Origin: Dietzia timorensis
GTDB taxonomy: Bacteria > Actinomycetota > Actinomycetes > Mycobacteriales > Mycobacteriaceae
Assembly (NCBI RefSeq): GCF_020742175.1
Contig: NZ_DYXM01000142.1
Location: forward strand, 1 to 52,185
DNA length: 52,185 nucleotides
Direction of reading: 5' to 3'
Shown: positions 43,193 through 50,928 of the stretch, piece after piece
Layout: every line of letters starts with the position of its first letter
Numbering within the stretch: position 1 is the first letter of the stretch
Made by a program: the position numbers and the translations under genes
Notes under the pieces: model-generated
Database searches by the model: none
Seen by the model: only the letters and a program-made list of their open reading frames with translations
Told to the model about the DNA's origin: nothing

Positions 43193-43230
43193 GTCAACGC
43201 GGCAACCTCACCCAGGGAAGGCGGTTGGGA

Positions 43231-44028
43231 ATGCCCAACATCAGCGTCACACACTCCGACTCCGGTCTCGTCCGAGTCATCGTTCGACACCGCGAGCAGG
43301 TATCGCCGCACATCGTTCGGGTGACCTTCGGCGGCAAGGACCTCGAGCGTTTCGAATACAAGGGGTTCGACCAGTGGTTCCGCCTCGCAATTCCGGTCAG
43401 GGGCGACGCCGGGCTCCACAAGATGCCGACGAAGTTCGGCATCGGCGGATACCTCAAGTACCTCACGCTGCCAAAGGGTGCGCGGCCGGTGATCCGGAAC
43501 TACACGATCAGGCAATTCCGCGAGCATCCCGCAGAGATGGACGTCGACTTCGTGGTGCATGGCACCGATGGTGTTGCCGGGCCTTGGGCGGCGTCGGTAG
43601 AGCCGGGGGCGGAGGTGGCTTTCATCGACCAGGGGTGCGGGTGGGACCCCGTCGACGCCGAACGGTGTCTGATCGTCGCCGACGAGAGCGGCATGCCCGC
43701 GGCTCTCGGTATCTTGCGCGATATGCCGCGCGATGCTCGCGGAACTGCCATTATCGAGACTTTTGACGAGAGCGACCAGCAGTTCGTCAACGCTCCCGAC
43801 GGCGTGAACGTCCGGTGGGTCGTGCGGGAAGCGGGCGAGGATCCGGGGGTCGCCGCTCTACCGGCGTTGAAAGAAGAGGGGATCAGCAGCGACCTCTATG
43901 CATTCGCCGTCGGCGAGTCCGGGCTCGCCACGGGGGCACGCCGCTACCTCGTGGGGGAGTGCGGCGTCCCCAAGGCGAACGTGACGTTCTCGGGGTACTG
44001 GAAGTTGGGCAAGGCTGCCCCGAGTTAG
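43231..44028 (+). CDS. Second siderophore-interacting protein
   Basis: 265 residues, ViuB/SIP family. FAD part: HIVRVTFGGKDLERF and PVIRNYTIRQFREHPAEMDVDFVVHG; second part: LIVADESGMPAALGILRDMP and the C-terminal VTFSGYWKLGKA. The ATG at 43231 is preferred to the TTG at 43225 by its distance from AGGGAAGG. Paralogue of the protein at 28.9 kb but shorter, lacking its acidic insert, so the two may reduce different ferric siderophores. Probably iron-repressed. Confidence 0.92.
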   Translation: MPNISVTHSDSGLVRVIVRHREQVSPHIVRVTFGGKDLERFEYKGFDQWFRLAIPVRGDAGLHKMPTKFGIGGYLKYLTLPKGARPVIRNYTIRQFREHPAEMDVDFVVHGTDGVAGPWAASVEPGAEVAFIDQGCGWDPVDAERCLIVADESGMPAALGILRDMPRDARGTAIIETFDESDQQFVNAPDGVNVRWVVREAGEDPGVAALPALKEEGISSDLYAFAVGESGLATGARRYLVGECGVPKANVTFSGYWKLGKAAPS

Positions 44029-44507
44029 AGGGACTCGGAGAGGTTTGCCAGCGCCTCGGTGACAGCTCCCCAGCCTTCGTAGAACCCGAGCTCCTCGTGC
44101 TTGGCACGGGCTTGCGGATCGGCATGGCGCACGATCGCTAGATAGTCGGTGCCCTCAGGGCGGCTGGAGAGTGTGATCTCCGCCGTCATGCCCATAGGAG
44201 CGGGGAGCGCGGGGTGCCAGGAACTCGAGATGGCATTGGTGAACGCGATGCGGCTCTCGTGCTCGACGAGCAGGAAGATGCCGTCGGTGTGGGGAACGAA
44301 GTTTTCGCCGTCGTCGCTCATTTGTGTGACGAACGCGCCACCCGCCGTGGGATCGAAGCGCTCGATGCGCGCGACCGTGGGCGCCGGGACCCACCACTTT
44401 TGTAGTAGCTCCGGATCGGTCCACGCTCTCCACACGCGCTCCTTCGGTGCGTGCATGACGCGTTGGATTCGGAGATCGCGTTGCGGGTCGAATTGGTGCG
44501 AGCTCAT
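44025..44507 (-). CDS. SRPBCC/AHSA1-domain protein
   Basis: 160 residues of the activator-of-Hsp90-like START fold: RIQRVMHAPKERVWRAWTDPELLQKWW at the start and FYEGWGAVTEALANL at the end. The ATG overlaps the stop of the ArsR gene (ATGA). ArsR-SRPBCC pairs are common in actinobacteria; function is unknown, possibly binding of a hydrophobic ligand. Its stop overlaps the convergent SIP stop by two bases. Confidence 0.85.
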   Translation of the reverse strand: MSSHQFDPQRDLRIQRVMHAPKERVWRAWTDPELLQKWWVPAPTVARIERFDPTAGGAFVTQMSDDGENFVPHTDGIFLLVEHESRIAFTNAISSSWHPALPAPMGMTAEITLSSRPEGTDYLAIVRHADPQARAKHEELGFYEGWGAVTEALANLSESL

Positions 44508-44839
44508 GATGGCTCCTCTGGGTTGGTGACCATTTGCTCGAGGCGGTCGGTGCGCGCGTTCCACAGTGCGCGTTCGTCGGCGAGCCAGTCGTCGACGATG
44601 GAAAGTCGGGCGCGGTCGAGTTCGCAGGTGCGTACCCGGCCGGACTTCGAGGTGTGGATGACGCCGGCGCGCTCGAGCGAACGGATGTGCTTCATGAACG
44701 ACGGGAGCGTGATGTCGAAAGGCTCGGCGAGGGTGCCGACTGTTGCGGGGCCGGCGCCCAGGAGCCTGATGATTGATCGCCGGGTGGGGTCGGCCAGCGC
44801 GATCAGCACTGTATCCAGCTCGTCGGAATGCTTAGCCAC
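44504..44839 (-). CDS. ArsR-family transcriptional regulator
   Basis: 111-residue winged-helix protein starting with GTG: VAKHSDELDTVLIALADPTRRSIIRLL, recognition region DITLPSFMKHIRSLERAGVI and wing SKSGRVRTCELD. No metal-binding Cys pair is visible, matching the SRPBCC-linked ArsR subgroup. A minus-strand TATACT lies seven bases before the GTG, so the mRNA is probably leaderless, and a dyad covers the start codon. Confidence 0.88.
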   Translation of the reverse strand: MAKHSDELDTVLIALADPTRRSIIRLLGAGPATVGTLAEPFDITLPSFMKHIRSLERAGVIHTSKSGRVRTCELDRARLSIVDDWLADERALWNARTDRLEQMVTNPEEPS

Positions 44840-44848
44840 AAGGCTAAG
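44831..44848. promoter_or_regulatory. Operator dyad over the arsR start codon
   Basis: CTTAGCC-ACAA-GGCTAAG has perfect 7-bp arms spanning the GTG start and the predicted transcription start. The minus-strand -10 TATACT is at 44852-44847 and overlaps one arm. A likely autorepression site. Confidence 0.65.
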
Positions 44849-44892
44849 TATAGGGCCCACGGTGGGCGTGCGCAATGGTCGGGAGTCGCCGG

Positions 44893-45222
44893 TTAGTAAG
44901 TCGCTCCGATTTCGATGAGGAGCACTCCGGCCATGACCAGGACGACGCCGGCTGCCATGCGTTTCGTGAAAGGGTCCTTGAAGAGCAGGCGCCCGAGGAT
45001 GGCGACGAGTGCGACGCCGACGGCAACCCACGTCCCGTAGGCGACGCCGAGCGGCATGCCGTGGGACAGGGACATCGACAGGCTCGTGAAGGCAACGGCG
45101 TAGCCGGCGATGATCGGTACCAGCCAGCGCTTGCCGTGAACGGCGAGCATGCGCAGTGACAACGTCCCGGCTACCTCGAAAGCGATGGCGAGAAGGAGGA
45201 AGGCCCAGGCCATGAAGTTCAT
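44893..45222 (-). CDS. SMR-family efflux pump subunit 2
   Basis: 109 residues with four helices, typical small multidrug resistance protein. The essential membrane Glu is in AIAFEVAGTLSLR, and GVAYGTWVAVGV and DPFTKRMAAGVVLVMAGVLLIEI follow. ATG overlaps the stop of the first SMR gene. Paired SMR proteins usually work as an asymmetric heterodimer of opposite membrane orientation. Confidence 0.92.
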   Translation of the reverse strand: MNFMAWAFLLLAIAFEVAGTLSLRMLAVHGKRWLVPIIAGYAVAFTSLSMSLSHGMPLGVAYGTWVAVGVALVAILGRLLFKDPFTKRMAAGVVLVMAGVLLIEIGATY

Positions 45223-45629
45223 GCGTTCCCCCGTTCTGCAGCCGCCGGGGTGGATTCGTCGGCAGCCGAATCGTTGCCGCCGAGTTCGATGAGGACGACC
45301 CCGGCGATGACGAGAATGATGCCGATGCCCATGAGCGCGGAGAAGGGCTCACCATAGATCAAGGTCGAAAGGATGGCCGTCGCCGCGACGCCGGCGGCGC
45401 CCCAAATTCCGTAGGCGACGCCGATAGGGAGGCCGCGCCGGAGTACCTGGGCGAGGAAGACGCAAGCGAAGACGAAGCCGGCGGCGACGAGGACGTAAAG
45501 CGCGGGGCGGTCGAGCGCACCTTTGAGTGAGAGCGAACCCGTGACCTCCGAGGCGATTGCCGCCGCGAGGAATGCCCACGCGCTGCGCGGAACGCGAGTC
45601 TGTGTTGGGGATTGGGTCTGGGTGCTCAT
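45219..45629 (-). CDS. SMR-family efflux pump subunit 1
   Basis: 136 residues, four helices with a hydrophilic N-terminus and a short charged tail (DSAADESTPAAAERGNA). The Glu is in AAAIASEVTGSLSLK; GVAYGIWGAAGVAATAIL is the family motif. Its ATG overlaps the TetR stop (ATGA). Longer than its partner because of both tails. Confidence 0.92.
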   Translation of the reverse strand: MSTQTQSPTQTRVPRSAWAFLAAAIASEVTGSLSLKGALDRPALYVLVAAGFVFACVFLAQVLRRGLPIGVAYGIWGAAGVAATAILSTLIYGEPFSALMGIGIILVIAGVVLIELGGNDSAADESTPAAAERGNA

Positions 45630-46150
45630 TGGATCTCACCTCCGAAGATGAGTTGTTGCGCGATTCTTCGCACTTCGGCGCGCTCGTCCTCGCTCATGAT
45701 CTCGATGCCGGCCGCCGAGTTGAACCACGCGCCGTCGGCGAGGAGACGCGCAGCGGTTCGTCGCGCCCGGAGTGGCCCCTGGGTAGAGGCCACGAGCCAG
45801 GACGACAGCTTCTCGGTCCACCGATCCCGAAGGGTCTCGCGCAGCCTGATGTCGGCGAGGGGGGCGAGGTCGGAAGGGTCGAAGTCCGTCGACAACGCGT
45901 GGTCGACGTAGGCGGCAAGGCGATCGACGTCGGTGGCATCTGAAGGGAGCCGCGCGTCGAGGTCTTCGGTCCAGCGGTCGATGACGTGGTCCACCACGGC
46001 GACCATGAGCCCCTCTTTGGAGCCGACGTGGTGGATGACGCCGGGCTTGGTGAGACCACTGGCCCGCGCGACCGCGTCGAGCGTCAACGGCTCGCCGCGG
46101 GCGAGAATCTCGACCGCGCTTTCCAGGAGTTCCGACTTCGAAAGTGCCAC
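45626..46150 (-). CDS. TetR-family transcriptional regulator
   Basis: 174 residues from the GTG at 46150. N-terminal HTH: SKSELLESAVEILARGEPLT with LDAVARASGLTKPGVIHHVGSKEGL; all-helical ligand domain follows. First gene of a three-gene operon with both SMR subunits. The 20-bp palindrome 11 bp upstream is the likely operator, giving autorepression and drug induction. No ribosome site is seen; the start may be nearly leaderless. Confidence 0.9.
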   Translation of the reverse strand: MALSKSELLESAVEILARGEPLTLDAVARASGLTKPGVIHHVGSKEGLMVAVVDHVIDRWTEDLDARLPSDATDVDRLAAYVDHALSTDFDPSDLAPLADIRLRETLRDRWTEKLSSWLVASTQGPLRARRTAARLLADGAWFNSAAGIEIMSEDERAEVRRIAQQLIFGGEIQ

Positions 46151-46160
46151 ATTCAGACGA

Positions 46161-46180
46161 TACCTACCAGATGGTAGGTA
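46161..46180. promoter_or_regulatory. TetR operator palindrome
   Basis: TACCTACCAGATGGTAGGTA: perfect 8-bp arms TACCTACC/GGTAGGTA with a 4-bp centre, just upstream of the tetR start and overlapping its probable -10. Confidence 0.75.
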
Positions 46181-46297
46181 AGTAAATTCGGGGAAAATCA
46201 GGGTAGATCTCAGGGTTTGGCCGGTGCACAATGTCGGCCTGCGGGCATATGCTCGGAAATATCTGGGAATGATCCGCGGAGCATCAAGAGGAGGGGC

Positions 46298-46900
46298 ATG
46301 ACTCGCCCATACGATTTCGAACCCACCGGCGAGTACGGTTCCGATCGATTCGGGAACGCCGATTTCGCGGGCCCGTTTGCCGAGGGCGCGCGCGATGGGA
46401 CGCCGTCGGCGCCGAACCCGTACATGGCTCCGGAGCCCGAGGCGCCGACGGCGGTAGGCCCGCTATTCGGCGCGGATCCGAACCCGTACCAATACGCGGC
46501 GAACCCCTATGCGAACCCCGGTTACGGTGCGCCGGCACACGTGCCGACGCCGTACGACTCCCGAATGGGATACATGCCCGGCTCGGGGCGCGAACTACTG
46601 CCGCACGCCGCCGCATACGGCCAGATGAATCCTGCCCTGGTACGACCCAAATCGCATGCCGCCGCGGCGTTGCTCGCCTTCTTCCTCGGAAGCCTCGGCG
46701 TGCACAACTTCTATCTGGGGCACAATGGTCGCGGGGTAATCCAGCTCGTCATGTGGCTGGTGAGCATGTTGACCGTCGTGGTGGCTATAGGCTTTGTCGG
46801 ACTGATGGCAGTGGGGTTATGGGCATTCATCGAATTCCTGCTTATCCTCTTCCGCTCGGGTTCGTACGGGTACGACAGCCGCGGGGTCCCGCTGTACTGA
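46298..46900 (+). CDS. TM2-domain protein with Pro/Tyr-rich N-terminus
   Basis: 200 residues from the ATG at 46298 behind AGGAGGGG. Residues 1-125 are a low-complexity Pro/Tyr/Asn/Ala-rich region (NPYQYAANPYANPGYG). The TM2 domain follows: KSHAAAALLAFFLGSLGVHNFYLG, then a second helix pair ending LLILFRSGSYGYDSRGVPLY. Function of the family is unknown. Confidence 0.85.
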   Translation: MTRPYDFEPTGEYGSDRFGNADFAGPFAEGARDGTPSAPNPYMAPEPEAPTAVGPLFGADPNPYQYAANPYANPGYGAPAHVPTPYDSRMGYMPGSGRELLPHAAAYGQMNPALVRPKSHAAAALLAFFLGSLGVHNFYLGHNGRGVIQLVMWLVSMLTVVVAIGFVGLMAVGLWAFIEFLLILFRSGSYGYDSRGVPLY

Positions 46901-46937
46901 GGGCGATCGGGCTGCGCGACTAGATAAGGTCTCAACG

Positions 46938-47966
46938 GTGAGTGACAAAACTGGGGCCGAGAATGCCCGAACGGAACGGACGTATTCTTCGCCGTTCGAA
47001 CCCTCCGGCCGACCCCACACCGAGCTTCCCGGCTGGCGGCGCGTGTTCGCTCCCGGTTCGATGACTCTCGGCCTGTTCTTTCCCATCGAGTCCTACCGCG
47101 GCGACACTCCCCGCATGGAGCATCAGGTCGAACGCGCACAAGCGGCAGAACAGGCAGGATTCGCGGGACTCTACGTGCGCGATATCCTCCTTCGCGACCC
47201 GGACTTCGGTGACGTCGGGCAGATCTTCGACCCCTGGACGTACCTCGCCTTCATCGCCGGGCAGACCAGCGAGATCGCGCTCGGTTCCGGCTCCATCGTG
47301 GCGCCGTTCTACCATCCGCTCATCCTCGCCAAACAGGCCGCGAGCATCGACCGGCTCTCCGGCGGACGATTCATAATGGGTGCCGCCTCGGGCGACAGGC
47401 AGCGCGAGTTCGCCGCCTTCGGCCAGCAGGTTCAGGACCGGGGCGCGCTCTTTCGCGAGACGATCGAGGTCATGCGGCACGCCCACGCCACCTCGTTTCG
47501 GCCGACCCGGTGGGGCGGCGGGGCGCTCATGGGCGGCGACGTCGTCCCCAAACCGCTCGCGGCCGAGGTCCCGTTGCTCATCACCGGAACGAGCCAGCAA
47601 GATTTCGACTGGATCGCCCGCAACGGCCACGGTTGGCTCACCTACCCGCGTGCCCTTCGGGAACAGAAATTCAAGGTCGCGCAGTGGCGCGAGGCCGTAC
47701 GCCGCAATGTCGGCGAGGACACTTTCAAACCCTTCGCCCAGTCGCTACCGGTCGATCTCCTCGACGACCCGGACGCACCCGCCACGCCTATGAAGTTCGG
47801 CTTCAGTCTCGGCCGGAACAAGCTCCTAGAGCTACTCGGATCGCTGCACTCGATCGGCGTCAATCACGTCATCATCGGGCTCAAGGCCGGTCGCCGACCT
47901 GCAAGCGACGTTATTGAAGAGCTCGGCGAGCACGTCGTGCCCAGGTTCCCCGCGTTGCAGGTATGA
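46938..47966 (+). CDS. Luciferase-like flavin-dependent oxidoreductase (LLM class)
   Basis: 342 residues with GTG start. Bacterial-luciferase (beta/alpha)8 fold: SMTLGLFFPIESYRGDTP, QAAEQAGFAGLYVRDILL, IALGSGSIVAPFYHPLILAKQAASIDRLSGGRF and LLITGTSQQDFDWIARNGHGW. It looks like the TIGR03571-type oxidoreductases. FMN or F420 could be used; the substrate is unknown. Converges on the sugar dehydrogenase gene with 13 bp between. Confidence 0.88.
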   Translation: MSDKTGAENARTERTYSSPFEPSGRPHTELPGWRRVFAPGSMTLGLFFPIESYRGDTPRMEHQVERAQAAEQAGFAGLYVRDILLRDPDFGDVGQIFDPWTYLAFIAGQTSEIALGSGSIVAPFYHPLILAKQAASIDRLSGGRFIMGAASGDRQREFAAFGQQVQDRGALFRETIEVMRHAHATSFRPTRWGGGALMGGDVVPKPLAAEVPLLITGTSQQDFDWIARNGHGWLTYPRALREQKFKVAQWREAVRRNVGEDTFKPFAQSLPVDLLDDPDAPATPMKFGFSLGRNKLLELLGSLHSIGVNHVIIGLKAGRRPASDVIEELGEHVVPRFPALQV

Positions 47967-47979
47967 CGTCGGGCAGGGG

Positions 47980-49179
47980 CTAGATTCCCGTCGGCAGCTT
48001 GATGCGCAGGATCTTGTCGTCGCCATTGCGAGTCACCCCGCGCCCATCGGTATTGTTCGTCAGCACCCACAGGCTGCCGTCCGGGGCGACCTCGACGTGG
48101 CGGAGCCGGCCGAATTGTCCGGTGAACTGGGTTTCGGAACGATAGTCGTCGGACACGTCCACCGTGCGGATTCGTTCCCCGCGCAGATTGGCTATGTAGA
48201 GCTTGCCGCCGGCGTACGCCATTCCCGAGGGGCTCGCCTCGGAAGGACGCCACTGTTGCACCGGATCGGTGAATTCCGCGGGGCCTCCCTTTCCTTCGAC
48301 GGTCGGCCATCCGTAGTTCGCGCCCGGGCTGATCTTGTTGAGCTCATCCCACTCGTCCTGGCCGAACTCGGCGGCATACATCGTGCCGTCGTCTGTCCAC
48401 GCGAGGCCCTGCACATTGCGATGGCCCATGCTGTAGGCCGGAGATTGCGGCCAGGGATTGTCGCCGGGAATCGTGCCGTCGGGGTTATATCGGAGGATTT
48501 TCCCTGCCGGGTGATACGGGTCCTGGGTGAATATGGCGTCCCTGAGCTCCTGAAAGTCGCCGCCGGCGAGGTACAGCTTGCCGTCGGGCCCGAAGGAGAT
48601 GCGCCCGCCATTGTGGATGTTGCCGATCGGTAGACCGGAGACGATCTCCTCGCGGTGCCCGAGGCCGAGCGAACCCGGCTCGCCGGTGATGTCGAACCGG
48701 TCGACGCGGTTGTCCTCGCTGGTCGCGTAGTAGGCGTAGAGGTAACCCTCGTGCACGGCGAGTCCGTGGAGCCCGGTTTCGCCCTCGGGGTGGACGTCCT
48801 CGATGATGCCCGCGACGCGCTTGGATCCGTTGCCCGAGACTTCGATGACTTGCCCTGAGTCGCGTTGGCTCACCAGTGCGGTATCAGAGTTAACGAAGGC
48901 GATGTCCCAGGGGACGACTAACTCTTCGGCGACGACGGTCGGTGCAGGCAACGTGTCTGCGTCTCCATCTCCGTTGGACCCGGGGGCCAGCGATCCGAGG
49001 CTTCCGGGGCCCTGCATGTCGGCGGAGGAGGGGAGCGACTCAGTCACCGACGACACATCGACGGCGTCTGCCGGCCCGCTTCCGATGCTCACAGTCAGTG
49101 CCATGGCGACAAGCGACGCCGAACCAAATGCGAGCGGCCGCCGGGCCCGGCGGCGCCAGCTCCTCGAGGTGGGGGCCAT
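47980..49179 (-). CDS. Exported PQQ-dependent sugar dehydrogenase-like protein
   Basis: 399 residues. Arg-rich start (SRSWRRRARRP) and hydrophobic segment to about 39 form a signal peptide, possibly Tat-type but without a clean RRxFLK motif. The six-bladed beta-propeller of the soluble glucose/sorbosone dehydrogenase family is indicated by VPWDIAFV, GLHGLAVHEGYLYAYY, NIHNGGRISFGPDGKLYLAGGD with the catalytic-type His, and EFGQDEWDELNKISPGANYG. Aldose oxidation at the cell surface is likely; cofactor use is not proven. Confidence 0.85.
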   Translation of the reverse strand: MAPTSRSWRRRARRPLAFGSASLVAMALTVSIGSGPADAVDVSSVTESLPSSADMQGPGSLGSLAPGSNGDGDADTLPAPTVVAEELVVPWDIAFVNSDTALVSQRDSGQVIEVSGNGSKRVAGIIEDVHPEGETGLHGLAVHEGYLYAYYATSEDNRVDRFDITGEPGSLGLGHREEIVSGLPIGNIHNGGRISFGPDGKLYLAGGDFQELRDAIFTQDPYHPAGKILRYNPDGTIPGDNPWPQSPAYSMGHRNVQGLAWTDDGTMYAAEFGQDEWDELNKISPGANYGWPTVEGKGGPAEFTDPVQQWRPSEASPSGMAYAGGKLYIANLRGERIRTVDVSDDYRSETQFTGQFGRLRHVEVAPDGSLWVLTNNTDGRGVTRNGDDKILRIKLPTGI

Positions 49180-49406
49180 GTGCGTCGTCCTTTCGCCGCG
49201 ATCCGAGAACGGGGACGGGGTCTGGGTAGGTTCTCAAATTACCGGCCTGGCCAGTCGCGCGCGTGGTAATCGCGAAACCCCACGCTACGACGGTGCCGGG
49301 TCCGGGTCGGGAGCGGTAAAAATGCAAATGCGCGCACACTCCGGCTACGGTGGTGGGCGGTAGAACACGGTTCGCGTGGGGCACGATCGTAGGAGGTGAG
49401 CGCGAG
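49180..49406. promoter_or_regulatory. Divergent region between the sugar dehydrogenase and mgtE leader
   Basis: 227 bp without an ORF. A -10-like TAGAAC occurs at about 49362-49367 before the leader ORF; no matching -35 is evident. Promoters for both directions should lie here. Confidence 0.3.
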
Positions 49407-49478
49407 ATGTCGGATCCGATGAGTCGATCTCGGTGCGCCTCAATGGTCCGGTTCTGCGCCGCCGCGGCCCTTGTATAG
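49407..49478 (+). CDS. Putative leader peptide upstream of mgtE
   Basis: 23 codons, ATG at 49407 and TAG at 49476, with a perfect AGGAGGT (49391-49397) nine bases before the start. The peptide begins MSDPMSRSRC and ends with an Ala-rich stretch and LV. It lies 82 nt before mgtE, with a strong hairpin in between. The ribosome site is better than that of mgtE itself. Suggests translation-dependent control of the Mg transporter; a chance ORF cannot be excluded. Confidence 0.55.
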   Translation: MSDPMSRSRCASMVRFCAAAALV

Positions 49479-49512
49479 GCGTCCAGGGGCGCACGTCAGG
49501 CGAATTCGAAGA

Positions 49513-49535
49513 GACCGCAGCTAAGAGCTGCGGTC
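49513..49535 (+). promoter_or_regulatory. Hairpin between the leader ORF and mgtE
   Basis: GACCGCAGCT (49513-49522) pairs perfectly with AGCTGCGGTC (49526-49535) around AAG. It could be an attenuator stem or shield the mgtE ribosome site (AGGGG, 49548-49552). No T-run follows. Confidence 0.6.
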
Positions 49536-49560
49536 GCACGCGTGCACAGGGGACCAAGCC

Positions 49561-50907
49561 ATGAGTGACGCCACCGGGGTACACACCGACTACCTGCACT
49601 TTCTGATCGAGAACCGCGAGCTGCCCGAGCTTTCGGAGATTTGCGCGACGATGCCCGCTTGGGAAATCGTCGATGCCTTCGACGAGATCCCGACCCGCGA
49701 CGCAGCCGTCTTGTTCCGCCTTCTCGACAAGACCAAGGCGATCGAGATTTTCGACGATCTCGATACCGCAGCCCAGGCCGATCTCGTCGCCGAGCTCAGC
49801 GACGCCAAGGTTTCCGAGGTGTTTGCCGGCCTCGAACCGGACGAGCAGGCGCGCCTCCTCGACGAGCTGCCGGCGCGCGTGGCGAAGAGGCTCATGGCGG
49901 CGATGACCGCAGAGGACCATGGCCAGGTCACCAAGCTGCTCGGCTATCCCCGCGACTCCGTGGGCCGCACGATGGAACCGGCGGTCTACGCCAAGGAGCA
50001 TGAGACAGTCGATCAGGTGCTCCACCGCATCCGCTCCCATCACGCCTCGCTCGAAGCCCTCGCCGAGATCCCGGTTGTCTCCGACGTGCTGGTGCTCGTC
50101 GGTAAACTCAACCCCATCGACCTGCTCCGCAGCGACGGCGACCGCGAGGCCGCCGAGCTCATGGAGTCGGATCCGCCTTACGCGTACACCTCAGACGACG
50201 CGGAGACCGTCGCTCGCCGCGTTCTCGACTCCGGGGACTTGTTGTTCCCCGTCGTCGATACCGAGAAGCGTCTCGTCGGGGTGTTCCCGATCGGCGACGC
50301 TGCTGCGCTGGATAAGCGCGCGGTCGACGAGGATTCCGCACGTGCCGGCGGCTCCGAGCCGCTGCGCCGGCCCTACTTGCTGACGCCGGTCGCCACGGTT
50401 GCCAAGTCGCGCGTGGTCTGGCTGCTCGTGCTGGCCATTTCCGCCGTCCTCACGGTGCAGGTGCTCGAGATCTTCGAGGAGACGCTGTCCCAGGTCGTCG
50501 CTTTGGCTCTCTTCATCCCCCTCCTCACCGGTATCGGCGGCAACACCGGCTCGCAGGCCGCGACCACCGTCACCCGAGCGCTGTCCCTGGGCAACGTGCG
50601 CAAACGCGATTTCATGAAAGTCGCGTTCAAGGAGCTCCGCACCGGGTTCCTTCTCGGCATCGCCCTTGGCGCGCTTGCCTTCACGGTGGCATCGCTGGTT
50701 TACGGCGTGGGGATCGGTACGGTCGTCGGATTGACGATCATCCTCAACTGCCCGATTGCGGCGACGGTCGGCGGTCTTGTGCCGCTGGTGGCGCAGGCGT
50801 GCAAGGTCGACCCGGCGGTGTTCTCCACACCATTCATCTCGACTTTCTGCGATGCCACCGGCCTACTGCTGTACTTCACCGTCGCCATCACGGTCCTCGG
50901 GCTCTGA
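49561..50907 (+). CDS. mgtE: Magnesium transporter MgtE
   Basis: 448 residues. An N-terminal alpha-solenoid (LPELSEICATMPAWEIVDAF to KLLGYPRDSVGRTME), a CBS pair about 140-255, the plug helix, and five membrane helices from about 275. The pore motif is in PLLTGIGGNTGSQAATTVTRAL; NCPIAATVGGLVPL lies in the last helices. Cytosolic Mg gates the channel through the N and CBS domains in known homologues. A leader ORF and hairpin precede it. Confidence 0.95.
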   Translation: MSDATGVHTDYLHFLIENRELPELSEICATMPAWEIVDAFDEIPTRDAAVLFRLLDKTKAIEIFDDLDTAAQADLVAELSDAKVSEVFAGLEPDEQARLLDELPARVAKRLMAAMTAEDHGQVTKLLGYPRDSVGRTMEPAVYAKEHETVDQVLHRIRSHHASLEALAEIPVVSDVLVLVGKLNPIDLLRSDGDREAAELMESDPPYAYTSDDAETVARRVLDSGDLLFPVVDTEKRLVGVFPIGDAAALDKRAVDEDSARAGGSEPLRRPYLLTPVATVAKSRVVWLLVLAISAVLTVQVLEIFEETLSQVVALALFIPLLTGIGGNTGSQAATTVTRALSLGNVRKRDFMKVAFKELRTGFLLGIALGALAFTVASLVYGVGIGTVVGLTIILNCPIAATVGGLVPLVAQACKVDPAVFSTPFISTFCDATGLLLYFTVAITVLGL

Positions 50908-50928
50908 GCTGAGCGGGGCGGCTCGGGC

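Noticed and set aside
49391..49535. M-box (ykoK) Mg riboswitch upstream of mgtE
   Set aside because: AGGTGAG and a CGCC...AATGG stretch are reminiscent, but the conserved blocks are not in the right order or complete; a leader ORF with a perfect ribosome site explains the sequence better.
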